Positions 31,959 to 41,480 are shown, counted from the stretch's first letter. The stretch is DNA of 64,000 nt from Streptomyces sp. CNH099 (GCA_000514715.1 AZWL01000010.1:186172-250171); one strand, 5' to 3'. Translations and numbers: made by a program. The notes: generated from the letters alone by a model not told the origin.

Positions 31959-32480
31959 ATGGAGCCGATCGCCGCCGCCCTCGCAGAAGAGGCCGCCAGG
32001 AAGTCCGGGCTCGTCTGGATCGAGGGCCCGGACGGCACCCAGCGCGCACTGTGGCACGTCTGGCTCGACGGCGCCGTCCACCTCGTCGGCGACGGGCCGG
32101 ACGAGCAGCCGCTCGACGGGCTCGGGCTGGCCGACGGTGCGCTGGTGACGGTGCACGCGCGCAGCAAGGACAAAGGCGGCCGGCTGGTCGCCTGGCCGGC
32201 GCGGGTGACCGAGCTGGCGCCGGAGAGCGAGGCGTGGCAGGCGGCGGTGGCGGAGCTGAAGGGCAAGCGCCTCAACGCCGTGGACGCCGACCACGTCGCC
32301 GAGCGGTGGGCCCGGGAGAGCCGGGTGCTGCGGCTGGCGCGGGACGGCGCCGCGGTCACCGGGGCCGCGCTGCCCTCCGGTTCGCTGGCCGGCCCGCCGC
32401 CGGAGACCCCGGCGACGACGCGGCGGCCGGCGCCCGCGGCGCTGCCGCGGCTGCTGTTCGGGCGGCGCCGGCGCGGCTGA
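31959..32480 (+). CDS. Conserved hypothetical protein
   Basis: 173 aa. Soluble, with ALWHVWLDGAVHLVGDGP, ALVTVHARSKDKGGRLVAWPARV and ELKGKRLNAVDADHVAERWARE; the strand pattern is faintly like an FMN-binding split barrel but no cofactor residues can be assigned. The tail (residues 135-173) is Pro/Arg-rich. TACGCT 8 nt before the ATG suggests a leaderless mRNA separate from corA, although it lies only 42 nt after that gene. Confidence 0.7.
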   Translation: MEPIAAALAEEAARKSGLVWIEGPDGTQRALWHVWLDGAVHLVGDGPDEQPLDGLGLADGALVTVHARSKDKGGRLVAWPARVTELAPESEAWQAAVAELKGKRLNAVDADHVAERWARESRVLRLARDGAAVTGAALPSGSLAGPPPETPATTRRPAPAALPRLLFGRRRRG

Positions 32481-32549
32481 GCGGCACGGCCGGCCGGGAG
32501 CCGGACGGCGGGCGGCGGGGCCTGCGGGCTGCGGCCTGCGGGCCGCGGG

Positions 32550-33308
32550 TCAGCTCGCCGAGATCTGCTTCCCGTAGTCCACGACGTCCTCCTTGCGCGG
32601 GGCGTTGACCTCGAACTCCTCGTCCCAGTCCAGCAGTCGCAGCTCGCCCGCGTCCCCCGCGCGCTCCAGCAGCAGCGGGTACGGGCGCCCCTCCAGGGCC
32701 ACCTCCAGCGCCCCGCCGGCGCCGTCGTCGGCCGTCACCCGGATCGTGGTGAAGCCGTCGACCTCGCCGTTCTCCTCCGCCGCCAGCTCGCCGTCGAGCT
32801 TGAGCAGCCCGTCGAGCAGCACCTTCATCTCGGTGAAGCCGCTGAGCTGCTTGTACGCGGTGTCCTTGGGCGGCACCTTCACGTACTTGCCGTCGAGCTT
32901 CTGCGCCGCCGCGATGTCCGCCTCCGAGGGCTCGCCGCCGCCTTCGCCCTTCCCGTCGCCCTCGTCTTCGTCCTGGTGCAGCCAGAACTCGTCGCCGGCC
33001 TTCAGGTACAGGTCCTCCTCGGCGCGCAGCAGCGAGAACGTCATGCCCCCGGTGGAGACTTCGCCGACCCCGCCGGCCGACGACAGCCGCATGTCGAGCT
33101 TGACCGGTTCGCCGTTGCTCACGAGGGTGCCCGCGAGCCGCACCGACGCGGCGCGCGCCGCCGCCCGCTCCGCCTTGGCCCTGATGCGCTCGGGGGACAG
33201 CTCCCCGACGCCGTTCTCGCCCGCCTCGGGACCCTCCTCGGCACAGCCCGCGAGAAGGGCGGCGGAGACAGCGAACAGCACCATCCGGAAGGCCGATCTC
33301 CTCATCAC
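32550..33308 (-). CDS. LppX/LprG-like lipoprotein (paralogue of 1718-2431)
   Basis: 252 aa. Signal peptide with lipobox LLAGC (Cys22). It shares the layout of the lipoprotein at 1718-2431: a central box DLYLKAGDEFW against TTYMKPDAKFW there, and a C-terminal EGRPYPLLLE followed by FEVNAP against EGEPYILRME and VDVEAP. An acidic insert DEDEGDGKGEGGG sits mid-protein. Lipid carriage across the envelope is inferred from the family. It diverges from mrp with only 71 bp between the starts, both with a TACGCT box at leaderless distance. GTG 33308 chosen; ATG 33305 follows directly. Confidence 0.82.
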   Translation of the reverse strand: MMRRSAFRMVLFAVSAALLAGCAEEGPEAGENGVGELSPERIRAKAERAAARAASVRLAGTLVSNGEPVKLDMRLSSAGGVGEVSTGGMTFSLLRAEEDLYLKAGDEFWLHQDEDEGDGKGEGGGEPSEADIAAAQKLDGKYVKVPPKDTAYKQLSGFTEMKVLLDGLLKLDGELAAEENGEVDGFTTIRVTADDGAGGALEVALEGRPYPLLLERAGDAGELRLLDWDEEFEVNAPRKEDVVDYGKQISAS

Positions 33309-33379
33309 GTGCGGCAGCGTACCGGGCGCCCGGGCACCTGGCTTTCCCCGCCCGCGGCACTCGGCCGTACGCTGGTGCC
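33309..33379. promoter_or_regulatory. Compact divergent leaderless promoters (lipoprotein / mrp)
   Basis: TACGCT on the minus strand at 33316-33321 (7 nt from GTG 33308) and on the plus strand at 33368-33373 (6 nt from ATG 33380). The -35 regions must overlap within about 45 bp. Confidence 0.55.
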
Positions 33380-34516
33380 ATGGCTGTCACAGAAGAGGCG
33401 GTGCGCGCCGCGCTCGCGACGGTGAACGACCCGGAGATCCACCGGCCGATCACCGACCTCGGCATGGTCAAGTCGGTCGAGATCGGGACAGACGGCGCCG
33501 TGGCCGTCGGGGTCTTCCTCACCGTCGCCGGCTGTCCGATGCGGGACACGATCACTTCGCGGGTCACCGACGCGGTCGAGGCGGTCGCGGATGTGACGTC
33601 CGTCACCGTCGAGCTGGACGTGATGAGCGACGAGCAACGCAAGGCGCTCGCCGCGTCCCTGCGCGACGGCAAGGCGGAACGTGAGATCACCTTCGCCCAG
33701 CCCGGCTCCCTGACGCGGGTGTACGCGGTGGCGTCCGGCAAGGGCGGCGTCGGCAAGTCGTCCGTGACGGTCAACCTGGCGGCGGCGATGGCGGCCGACG
33801 GGCTGAAGGTCGGCGTCGTCGACGCCGACATCTACGGCCACTCCGTACCCCGCATGCTCGGCACGGACGCCGTGCCCACCCAGGTCGAGGACATGATCAT
33901 GCCCCCGACGGCGCACGACGTGAAGGTCATCTCCATCGGGATGTTCACGCCGGGCAACGCGCCGGTCGTCTGGCGCGGCCCCATGCTGCACCGCGCGCTG
34001 CAGCAGTTCCTCGCCGACGTCTTCTGGGGCGACCTCGACGTGCTGCTCCTCGACCTGCCCCCGGGCACCGGCGACATCGCGATCTCCGTCGCGCAGCTCA
34101 TGCCGAACGCCGAGATCCTCGTCGTCACCACGCCGCAGCAGGCCGCGGCCGAGGTCGCCGAGCGGGCCGGCGCGATCGCCGTGCAGACGCATCAGAAGAT
34201 CGTCGGCGTCGTGGAGAACATGTCGGGCCTGCCCTGCCCGCACTGCGGCGAGATGGTCGACGTCTTCGGCACCGGCGGCGGCAAGAAGGTCGCCGAGGGG
34301 CTGACGCGCACGACCGGCGCGGAGGTGCCCGTGCTCGGCGGCATCCCGATCGACGTGACGCTGCGGGCCGGCAGCGACGAGGGCAAGCCGGTCGTCCTGA
34401 CCGACCCGGACTCCCCGGCGGGCTCGGCGCTGCGCGACATCGCGGCACAGCTCGGCGGACGGCCGCGGGGGCTGGCGGGGATGGCGCTGGGCGTCACCCC
34501 GCGCAACAAGTTCTGA
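33380..34516 (+). CDS. mrp: Iron-sulfur carrier Mrp/ApbC
   Basis: 378 aa. An N-terminal MIP18-type domain (NDPEIHRPITDLGMV) is joined to a ParA/MinD-like ATPase with deviant Walker A SGKGGVGKS, DADIYGHSVPRM, LDLPPGTGD and the CPHC cluster-binding pair. It binds and transfers 4Fe-4S clusters to apo-enzymes using ATP. Full length, all key residues present. Convergent with 34571-35218, separated by a hairpin. Confidence 0.95.
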   Translation: MAVTEEAVRAALATVNDPEIHRPITDLGMVKSVEIGTDGAVAVGVFLTVAGCPMRDTITSRVTDAVEAVADVTSVTVELDVMSDEQRKALAASLRDGKAEREITFAQPGSLTRVYAVASGKGGVGKSSVTVNLAAAMAADGLKVGVVDADIYGHSVPRMLGTDAVPTQVEDMIMPPTAHDVKVISIGMFTPGNAPVVWRGPMLHRALQQFLADVFWGDLDVLLLDLPPGTGDIAISVAQLMPNAEILVVTTPQQAAAEVAERAGAIAVQTHQKIVGVVENMSGLPCPHCGEMVDVFGTGGGKKVAEGLTRTTGAEVPVLGGIPIDVTLRAGSDEGKPVVLTDPDSPAGSALRDIAAQLGGRPRGLAGMALGVTPRNKF

Positions 34517-34526
34517 CCGCGGCCGC

Positions 34527-34558
34527 CGGGGCGCGGCCCGTACGCGATCCGCGCCCCG
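34527..34558. terminator. 10-bp hairpin after mrp
   Basis: CGGGGCGCGG pairs with CCGCGCCCCG over a 12-nt loop, between convergent stops. Confidence 0.6.
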
Positions 34559-34570
34559 CACCGCCGCCGG

Positions 34571-35218
34571 CTACCCCCGGCGGTCCTCGTACGCCGTGAT
34601 GTCCTTGATCACCGAGAACGCGAGCCCGTACGCGCTCATCCCGCGGCCGTACGCGCCCAGGTGCACCTGGTTCGGCGTCGTCCCCGCCAGCACCCAGCCG
34701 TACTCCGACTCCCGGTAGTGGAACTGCGCCGCCTCGCCGTCGACCGGCAGCGACAGCGCGGACCAGCCGGGCCCCTCCAGGTCGTCGGCCAGCTCCCAGG
34801 CCACCGACGTCTGCTGGTCCAGCCACTCCTCGCGCATCTGGCGCTCCATCTGCGGCGGCCAGGTGCACGACAGCAGCCCCGAGCCCGCCAGCCAGGCCGC
34901 GGACGACACGGACGTCGCCTCCAGCACCCCGGTGCCGTCCGCGCTGCGCCGCACCGGGCGGCTCGCGACGGTCACGACCACCGCGAAACGGTGGTCACGC
35001 GGGCCGGCCTCGGCCAGGTACGAGGGCATGTCCCCGTGACCCACCGTGCCGTGCTCCACGCCGCCGTCGCCGCCCCCCGTCGACTGCAGCCACCGCGGGC
35101 CGGCGAACGCGTCGTCCAGCCCGTACCAGGGGAAGGACGCCAGCAGAAAGCTGTCCACCAGACGTGGCTCGGACTCCCGAGTCGTCCCCCCGGCCTCCGC
35201 CTCGCTCGTCATCTCCAT
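34571..35218 (-). CDS. Conserved hypothetical protein
   Basis: 215 aa, soluble, no recognised domain. Notable segments are SFLLASFPWYGLDDAF, SAAWLAGSGLLSCTWPP, FHYRESEYGWVLAG and RGMSAYGLAFSVIKD. The start ATG 35218 has AGGAGG 10 nt upstream; ATG 35212 is also possible. It lies downstream of tatB on the same strand after 164 bp with its own AT-rich promoter-like stretch. Confidence 0.7.
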   Translation of the reverse strand: MEMTSEAEAGGTTRESEPRLVDSFLLASFPWYGLDDAFAGPRWLQSTGGGDGGVEHGTVGHGDMPSYLAEAGPRDHRFAVVVTVASRPVRRSADGTGVLEATSVSSAAWLAGSGLLSCTWPPQMERQMREEWLDQQTSVAWELADDLEGPGWSALSLPVDGEAAQFHYRESEYGWVLAGTTPNQVHLGAYGRGMSAYGLAFSVIKDITAYEDRRG

Positions 35219-35382
35219 CAGCGTGGTGCCTCCTCGTGGCCTGGACCTGTCAGTCGGCGGTCGCCCCCCGCCGGGGCGCACGCCCCGCCTGGCACACCGC
35301 ATGCCGGGCGCTCACCCAGACACACCGGAGGATATCTACCTGCATACGCTAGGACAGGCAGCTGGTCTGATATGTGAGCCGA

Positions 35383-35868
35383 TCAGGTGGCATCCGAGTC
35401 GTACGGGGGGCGCTCGGCCGTGGCCGCGCCCTTGGCCTCACCTGCGGCGTCACCCTTGCCGTCGCTGCTGCCGCCGCCACCGCCGCTGTCCTTCGTCAGG
35501 CTCATGCGCTTGCCGCCCGCCGCACCGTCGTCGTCGATGTCCCCCACGGTGCGGGCCGCCTCGCCGATCTCGGCGACCTCCTTCTTGAGGTCGAAGCCGT
35601 TACGGATCTCCTTCAGGCCCAGGTCGTCGTTGTCGAGGAGGTGCTTCTTCGCGAAGTTCTTCGGGTTCAGGTCCTCGAACTCGAAGTCCTTGAACTCCGG
35701 GCCCAGCTCCTGGCGGATGTCCTCCTTGGCGCTGTCGGAGAACTCCCGGACCTTGCGGATGAACCGCATCGTGTCCTGGATGACCTTGGGCAGCTTGTCG
35801 GGGCCGAAGACGATCGTGGCCAGGATGATGAGAGCGATCAGCTCGAGGGGTCCTATGTCGAAGAACAC
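35383..35868 (-). CDS. tatB: Sec-independent translocase subunit TatB
   Basis: 161 aa. The N-terminal membrane helix FFDIGPLELIALIILATIVFGP includes the conserved Glu and the FGP turn, followed by the amphipathic helix KLPKVIQDTMRFIRKVREF and an acidic, then Gly/Ser-rich tail. Member of the twin-arginine export system for folded proteins; TatA/TatC are not in the window. GTG 35868 with AAGGAG 6 nt upstream. It is last in the sigE-rseA-htrA-tatB series, the order known in mycobacteria. Confidence 0.93.
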   Translation of the reverse strand: MFFDIGPLELIALIILATIVFGPDKLPKVIQDTMRFIRKVREFSDSAKEDIRQELGPEFKDFEFEDLNPKNFAKKHLLDNDDLGLKEIRNGFDLKKEVAEIGEAARTVGDIDDDGAAGGKRMSLTKDSGGGGGSSDGKGDAAGEAKGAATAERPPYDSDAT

Positions 35869-36048
35869 CTGGCACTCCTTGCTGTCCTGTCGTCGGCCCG
35901 CTGCCGGCAGGTCCGGGCGACTCTCACCGTACCCGGCGACCCCGCCCCACCGGGAGTACCGCATCGGCCGCGGTGGACTGGTCCCCCGGCGGCCGATGGG
36001 GTGTTTGGCGCCGTTTGGCGGCGTTTGACGGCTGCCGGGGGCGCGGGG

Positions 36049-38661
36049 TCAGTCGGCGGGCTCGCCTTCGCCGAGGGTGAGATCGACGGTCAGCTCCTCG
36101 CCGTCGCGCTCGACGGTCAGGCTGAGGTCGTCGCCGGGGCTGCGGCTGCGGATCTTGACGATCAACTCCTCGCCGTTGTGCACCGCTTCGCCGTCGACCC
36201 CGGTGATGACGTCCCCCGGCTCGATGCCCGCGGTGTCGGCGGGGCCGCCCGGGGTGACCGGCTCGGTGCCGCCCTCCGCCGCGGTGGTGCCGACCTGGGC
36301 GCCGTCGCCGGTGTACTGCATGTTCAGCGTCACGCCGATGACGGGGTGCGTCGCCTTGCCGGTGTTGATCAGCTGCTCGGCGACCTCCGCGCCCTTGTTG
36401 ACCGGGATGGCGAAGCCGAGGCCGATGCTGCCGCCCTGCTCGGTCTGCGGGTCGCCGCTGCCGTTGTCGGCGCCGCGGATGGCGCTGTTGATGCCGATCA
36501 CGCGGCCCGCGGCGTCGAGGAGCGGACCGCCGGAGTTGCCGGGGTTGATCGGGGCGTCGGTCTGCAGCGCGTTCACGTACGAGACGTCGCTGCCGTCGCC
36601 CTCCCCGCCGCCGGCGGTGATGGGGCGCTCCTTGGCGCTGATGATCCCGGAGGTGACGGTGTTGGGCAGGTCGTACGGGGCGCCGATGGCGACGACCGGG
36701 TCCCCGACGGCGACGGAGCGGGAGTTGCCGAGCCGCAGCGGCTTCAGCCCGGAAACGCCCTTCACGCGGACGACGGCGAGGTCGTAACCGGCGTCGCCGC
36801 CGACGACCTCGGCGGTCTTGGACTCGCCGCCGCTGAACGTCACCGTTATCTCGCCGCCGTCCTCGGCGGGCTGCACGACGTGGTTGTTGGTGAGGATGTG
36901 CCCGCGCTTGTCGAGGACGAAGCCGGTGCCGGTGCTCTGCTCGGCGACGCCGCTGACACGCAGCGTGACGACCCCCGGCAGCGCGGACCGGGCGATCCCG
37001 GCGACGCTGCCGGGCGGGCGCTTGCCGCCGCCGTCGTCGGCGGCGGACTGATCCAGCTCGACGTGCCCGGGGGTGCCGTTGCGCTCGATGTAGCTGCCGA
37101 TGGCGCCGCCGATGCCGCCCGCGACGAGCGCGATGACGAGCGCCCCCACGAGGGTGGCCCACCGCCCTTTGCGCCGCTCCCGCGCACCGGCGCCGTGCGC
37201 GGCGTGCGCGGGAGCCCAGGGGTCGTAGCGCGGGGCCCCCTGCGGGGCGCCCTGCGGGTGTCCGTAGGGCCCGGCGGTGGCGTACGGACCGGGCCCCGGC
37301 GCCCCGGGGCCGCCGAAGTGCGGTGGCCCGCCCTGCCCGCCGGCCGCGGGCGGCACGTGCCCGCCGCGGGCGACGGGCTGCCCCGCGCCGGGCGCGGGCG
37401 CGGGCGCGCCGCCGGGCGCGGGTGCGCTGTGGGCCGGGTTCCGGGTCCCGGGCCCATGTGGGCCGTGGGACCCCTGCGGGTCGCTCTGCGGGCCGGGGGG
37501 CGGGGGGCGGCGCGTGTCGCCGGGCTCGGGGCGATGCGGTGCGTCGTCCCCGGCGCGCCCGGACGCGCCCGCCGCGGCAGCGGCCGGCGCGTCGGGCCCG
37601 GGCCGGCGCGGGCCCGGCACGCCGGTGGCGGGCGGCGGGTCCGCGTCGGAGATGACGGCGAGCTGCGTGGTGTCGTCGTCCTCGACGGGCGCCGCGTCCG
37701 CCGGAGCCTCTTCCGGCGCCTCGGCGGGCCCGTCCGGGCCGGGGGCGGGCGCCGGGCCGCCCGCCGCGCGTTCGGGCGTCTGCGCGGGCCCTGCGGCGTC
37801 CTGCGGGCCGCCTGCGCCCTCCTTCGGGGTCCCGGGGGAGGTGTCCCGTACGTCGTCTCGTTCGTCGTCCCCCGCATCGCGCTGCGGCAGGGCGGCCCGG
37901 CCGGCCCGGGCGCCCGCGACGGCGGACACCGCGGCGGGTATCTCCCTGCCGCCCGCCGCGCCGCCGGCACCGGTGTCCGCGGCACCCGGGTACGGGCGCA
38001 CGCCGACCTCCCAGGGCCGCGCGTCCGCGTTCTCCGCCCCCGGCCCGCTCCCCGTGCCCGGCGCCTGCGGCGGGGCGGGCTCGGCCGGCGGCGCCGCGGG
38101 CGCACCCGCGTACGGGTCCGGGTCCGGCGCCGAGGCGTCGCCGGACCCGGCGTCCGCGCCCGGTCCCGCGGGGGCACCCGGGGTGTCGCCGTACCGCCCG
38201 CTCGCCGCCGTCAGCCCCTGCTCCCCCGCACCGTCCACGTCCTCATCCGCACGCCGCACCGGAGGCACGTCCGAACCACCGGCACCCGCCGCGCCGTCGT
38301 ACCACCGCCCCTGCTCCCCCGCACCGTCCGCATCTTCATCCGCACCCCGCACCCCAGGCACGCCCGAACCGCCGGCACCCGCCGTGCCCCCCGCAGGGGA
38401 GACCGTCTCCGGCCGGCTCCCGCTGCCGTGGTGGTCGTCCTCGCCGTCGCGCCACTCCCGCAGCGCCCGCCGCACGCGGCGCAGCTGGTCCACCTCCGGG
38501 TCGTACCCCGGTGGCGGACCCGCGTCCTCCGGCCCGGCCGCCGGGGCGGCCCGCTGCGCGGAGGCGTCGGAGTCGGTGGCTGGTCCGGCGGTGTCCGATT
38601 CGGCCTCGCGCGGAGGCTCACCGGGCTCCTGCCCCCACCAACTCGGCTTCCCCTGGTCCAT
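36049..38661 (-). CDS. htrA: Membrane-anchored HtrA/DegP-type serine protease with PDZ domain
   Basis: 870 aa. The first 490 residues are a Pro/Gly/Ala-rich cytoplasmic region, then one membrane helix (about 500-522), a trypsin-like domain with His594 (TNNHVV), Asp627 (GYDLAVV) and Ser710 (NPGNSGGP), and a C-terminal PDZ domain (about 775-865). It degrades or refolds damaged exported proteins under envelope stress. The cytoplasmic part is unusually long and contains a 31-residue duplication. It follows the anti-sigma gene by 162 nt. ATG 38661 with GGGGAG close upstream. Confidence 0.92.
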   Translation of the reverse strand: MDQGKPSWWGQEPGEPPREAESDTAGPATDSDASAQRAAPAAGPEDAGPPPGYDPEVDQLRRVRRALREWRDGEDDHHGSGSRPETVSPAGGTAGAGGSGVPGVRGADEDADGAGEQGRWYDGAAGAGGSDVPPVRRADEDVDGAGEQGLTAASGRYGDTPGAPAGPGADAGSGDASAPDPDPYAGAPAAPPAEPAPPQAPGTGSGPGAENADARPWEVGVRPYPGAADTGAGGAAGGREIPAAVSAVAGARAGRAALPQRDAGDDERDDVRDTSPGTPKEGAGGPQDAAGPAQTPERAAGGPAPAPGPDGPAEAPEEAPADAAPVEDDDTTQLAVISDADPPPATGVPGPRRPGPDAPAAAAAGASGRAGDDAPHRPEPGDTRRPPPPGPQSDPQGSHGPHGPGTRNPAHSAPAPGGAPAPAPGAGQPVARGGHVPPAAGGQGGPPHFGGPGAPGPGPYATAGPYGHPQGAPQGAPRYDPWAPAHAAHGAGARERRKGRWATLVGALVIALVAGGIGGAIGSYIERNGTPGHVELDQSAADDGGGKRPPGSVAGIARSALPGVVTLRVSGVAEQSTGTGFVLDKRGHILTNNHVVQPAEDGGEITVTFSGGESKTAEVVGGDAGYDLAVVRVKGVSGLKPLRLGNSRSVAVGDPVVAIGAPYDLPNTVTSGIISAKERPITAGGGEGDGSDVSYVNALQTDAPINPGNSGGPLLDAAGRVIGINSAIRGADNGSGDPQTEQGGSIGLGFAIPVNKGAEVAEQLINTGKATHPVIGVTLNMQYTGDGAQVGTTAAEGGTEPVTPGGPADTAGIEPGDVITGVDGEAVHNGEELIVKIRSRSPGDDLSLTVERDGEELTVDLTLGEGEPAD
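38215..38400. repeat. 93-bp tandem duplication in htrA
   Basis: Two adjacent copies with a 93-bp period encode AGAGGS-VP-VR-ADED-DGAGEQG units in the cytoplasmic region of HtrA. The copies differ at several bases. Confidence 0.75.
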
Positions 38662-38823
38662 GTTCTCCCCACACGTTCCGCATGCGACTGGGCGCGGACC
38701 GGCGTGGCGGCCCGCACTTGAAGCTCACCCGCCGGGCACAGCGATTCAATCAGGTGCATGCGGTCCGGCGCATCGCCCCGGGGGCGACGGCCGCCGGTCC
38801 CGGCGGGCCGTCGCCGCGGGCCG

Positions 38824-39753
38824 TCACCGCGGGGGTGGAGTGTTCATCCCGCTCAGCGCGGTCTGCGGCGCGGACGTCGCGGGCTTGGTGACGGCGACCA
38901 CGGACAGCAGCGGCGGCTGCGGCGTCGCGGTCGTCGCCGCGGTCGCGGAGGCGGCCATCTGCAGCGTGCCGCTCCGGGTGACGTACGGCTCGACCTCGTC
39001 GGCGTCCTGCACGCCGCCGGAGGTGGAGAGCTGGGGGTCGTACGAGTAGCGCGCGGGCACGCCGCGGTCGCCGGGGGTGACCGCCGGGGAGCCGGCGGGG
39101 TCGACGGCCGCCTCGATGGGGAGCGCGCCGCCGAGGGCGAGGGCGGCGAAGGAGACCGCGCCGGCGGCGGCGAAGGCGAAGCGCCGCCCGCGGGCGGCGG
39201 CGGGCCGGTCGACCTCGTGGATCGGGAACCCCGGGCCGGTGTCGAGCACGCCGCCGTCGAGGACGCCGCCGCCGTCCAGCAGGCCGCCGTCGAGGACACT
39301 CCCGCCCGGCCGCCGGCGCGCGGGGGCGCCCGCACCCGCGGCGGCGGGCGTCAGCCCGGGACGCGCGGGACGCCCGGGGCGGGGCCCGGCGTCGCGCCGG
39401 CCGCCGAAGCCGACGGTCCGCGGGGCGCGCGCGCCGCCGGTGCGGCCGCTCGTGCGCGCGTCGCCGCCGTCCCCGGCGGCGAAGGGCGACCGGTGGGCGG
39501 CGTCGTCGAGGTCGACACCCGGCAGGTTCTCCAGGCGGGCCAGCAGCCCGTCCGAGGGCGCGGGCGGTGCGGCGGCGGAGAACACGCTCTTGAGCCGGCG
39601 CTGCTCGTCGGCCTCCGCCTTGCACCGCGGACAGGTCGCCAGGTGCGCCAGCACGCGGTCGCGCGCGTCGTGGGGCAGTTCCCCGTCGACCAGCGCCGCC
39701 AGGGCTTCGCCCAGGTGATGCTCGGCGGGCGACAGCCCGCCCACGCTGCTCAC
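38824..39753 (-). CDS. rseA: ZAS-type anti-sigma factor (RseA-like)
   Basis: 309 aa. The zinc-binding anti-sigma motif HLATCPRC supplies His37, Cys41 and Cys44 (Hx3Cx2C) after a helix that would grip the sigma factor. An LDGG-rich linker, a membrane helix (about 205-225) and an extracytoplasmic Ser/Thr/Ala-rich tail follow. It holds the ECF sigma factor inactive until stress. The GTG start at 39753 overlaps the sigma stop (GTGA), so equal production is expected. It is longer than the mycobacterial RseA. Confidence 0.9.
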   Translation of the reverse strand: MSSVGGLSPAEHHLGEALAALVDGELPHDARDRVLAHLATCPRCKAEADEQRRLKSVFSAAAPPAPSDGLLARLENLPGVDLDDAAHRSPFAAGDGGDARTSGRTGGARAPRTVGFGGRRDAGPRPGRPARPGLTPAAAGAGAPARRRPGGSVLDGGLLDGGGVLDGGVLDTGPGFPIHEVDRPAAARGRRFAFAAAGAVSFAALALGGALPIEAAVDPAGSPAVTPGDRGVPARYSYDPQLSTSGGVQDADEVEPYVTRSGTLQMAASATAATTATPQPPLLSVVAVTKPATSAPQTALSGMNTPPPR

Positions 39754-40550
39754 AGCGTTCCGCCCTCCTCGTCCGAGCCGTAGGCACCCTGCCCCGCCCC
39801 GGCGAGCGAGCGCTGTTCGGCCCTCGCCTCCGGGGAGCGGTGCTTGAGCGCCTTGCGCAGGTGGGAACGGCCGCGGTGGATCCGGCTGCGGACCGTGCCC
39901 AGCTTGACGCCCAGGGTGGCGGCGATCTCCTCGTACGACAGGCCCTCGATGTCGCACAGCACCACCGCGGCCCGGAACTCGGGCGCGAGGGTGTCCAGCG
40001 CGTGCTGGACGTCGGCGTCGAAGTGGGTGTCGTTGAAGTGCTGCTGCGGCGACGGCTCGCGGCTCGGCAGCCGCTCGGCGGCGTCGTCGCCGAGGGCGTC
40101 GAACCGGATGCGCTGCTTGCGCCGCACCTGGTCGAGGAAGAGGTTCGTGGTGATGCGGTGCAGCCAGCCCTCGAAGGTCCCCGGGGTGTACGTCGACAGC
40201 GACCGGAAGACGCGGATGAAGACCTCCTGCGTGAGGTCCTCGGCGTCGTGCCGGTTCCCGGTGAGGCGATAGGCGAGGCGGTAGACGCGGCCGCTGTGGG
40301 TGCTGACGATCTCCTCCCAGGAAGGCGGAGTCCACCCCTTGGCCGACGCGTCGTCTGCCGGGAAGGTGGAGAATCCGGCAACGGTCACGGTGTCGGTGGC
40401 GTGGCTGCGGTCATCAGCATTGTCGGTCACGGATTTCGGCTCATCCGGTGCTCGGGGCTCCCGGCGGAATCGCCGCAGGGTGCCCTGGTCGCCGGACGCG
40501 GCCGCACCTCCCCTGGTGGCTCTGGTGGTGTCCAGTAGGCCCCCTACCAT
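39750..40550 (-). CDS. sigE: ECF RNA polymerase sigma factor SigE
   Basis: 266 aa from ATG 40550, which has GAGG 5 nt upstream; a GTG 6 nt further upstream is less likely. Region 2: [30 protein letters not shown] and [21 protein letters not shown]. Region 4: [48 protein letters not shown]. This is a close match to the mycobacterial SigE type, including a variable N-terminal extension of about 80 residues. It directs the envelope-stress response with htrA downstream in the same unit. The divergent O-methyltransferase shares its upstream region. Confidence 0.93.
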   Translation of the reverse strand: MVGGLLDTTRATRGGAAASGDQGTLRRFRREPRAPDEPKSVTDNADDRSHATDTVTVAGFSTFPADDASAKGWTPPSWEEIVSTHSGRVYRLAYRLTGNRHDAEDLTQEVFIRVFRSLSTYTPGTFEGWLHRITTNLFLDQVRRKQRIRFDALGDDAAERLPSREPSPQQHFNDTHFDADVQHALDTLAPEFRAAVVLCDIEGLSYEEIAATLGVKLGTVRSRIHRGRSHLRKALKHRSPEARAEQRSLAGAGQGAYGSDEEGGTL

Positions 40551-40760
40551 ATCCACCTCGCCCGTTAGCTCCGGATAAGCTCTTCCGACCGGTATTTTCC
40601 CGCATTCAGCGGAACCGTCCCCGCCGGCATCCTTACCTCGTCCGTATCACTTCCGTCTCCCCCAACGCACGGTCCGGCCAGCAGGTTCCCAGACGCAGCG
40701 GATACAGTCACGCTTGCGACGGATGCAGGTGCAGGTGCCAACGGGGAACAGGAGAAGGCG

Positions 40761-41480
40761 ATTACCGGCAACCGGCTGGCGAGCTGGTCGTTCGCCGAGG
40801 CGTACGGCACGGACGGTGCCGCGGACGCCGACAGCGGCCGGGCCGGGGCGACCCCGGGTGACCCGGCGGCTTCGACGCGTGCGCAGGGCTCGGCGACCGC
40901 GGCGCTGCACTGGGCCCGGCAGCGGGCGCTGGAGTCCGGGCTGCGGCAGGTGTCCGCGGGCGCCGGGGCGGCGCTGCGGCTGCTGGCGGCGACGGCGGGC
41001 GCCAAGGCGGTGGTCGAGATCGGCACCGGCACCGGGGTCTCCGGCATCCACCTGCTGCAGGGCATGCGCCCCGGCGGGGTGCTCACCACCGTGGACCCGG
41101 AGCCGGAGCGGCAGCAGTTCGCCCGCCAGGCGTTCCGGGCGGCGGGGTTCGCCGCGAACCGGTCGCGGATCATCGTGGGCCGGGCGCTGGACGTGCTCCC
41201 GCGGCTGGCGGACGACTCGTACGACATGGTCTTCTGCGACGGCGACCCGCTGGAGTGCCTGGAGTATCTGGGCGAATCGTTGCGTCTGCTGCGGGCCGGG
41301 GGCGTCGTGTGCTTCGAGGGCGTCTTCGCCGACGGCCGCACGGTGGACTCGGCGGCCCAGCCCGACGAGGTGCAGAAGCTGCGCGAGCTGCTGCGCTCGG
41401 TGAAGGAGAGCCCGCGGCTGATGCCCGCGCTGCTGCCGGTGGGGGACGGGCTGCTGTGCGCCGTCAAGCGCGAGGCATGA
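40761..41480 (+). CDS. SAM-dependent O-methyltransferase with probable ATT start
   Basis: About 239 aa. Class I methyltransferase of the catechol-O-methyltransferase-like family: VVEIGTGTGVSGIHLL (SAM loop), TTVDPEPE, NRSRIIVGRALDVLPRL, YDMVFCDGDPLECLEYL, LRLLRAGGVVCFEGVF. The orthologue lies divergent from sigE in mycobacteria too (Rv1220c, from memory). The conserved protein begins around GNRLASWSFAEA, but the frame has no ATG, GTG or TTG until GTG 40950, which would remove the N-terminal helices. ATT at 40761 lies 6 nt after AGGAG. The substrate is unknown. Confidence 0.85.
   Translation: MTGNRLASWSFAEAYGTDGAADADSGRAGATPGDPAASTRAQGSATAALHWARQRALESGLRQVSAGAGAALRLLAATAGAKAVVEIGTGTGVSGIHLLQGMRPGGVLTTVDPEPERQQFARQAFRAAGFAANRSRIIVGRALDVLPRLADDSYDMVFCDGDPLECLEYLGESLRLLRAGGVVCFEGVFADGRTVDSAAQPDEVQKLRELLRSVKESPRLMPALLPVGDGLLCAVKREA

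Noticed and set aside
40550..40760. SigE-type autoregulatory promoter (GGAAC-N16-18-GTT) before sigE
   Set aside because: A GGAAC is present on the plus strand near 40611, but no matching -10 at proper spacing was found on either strand.
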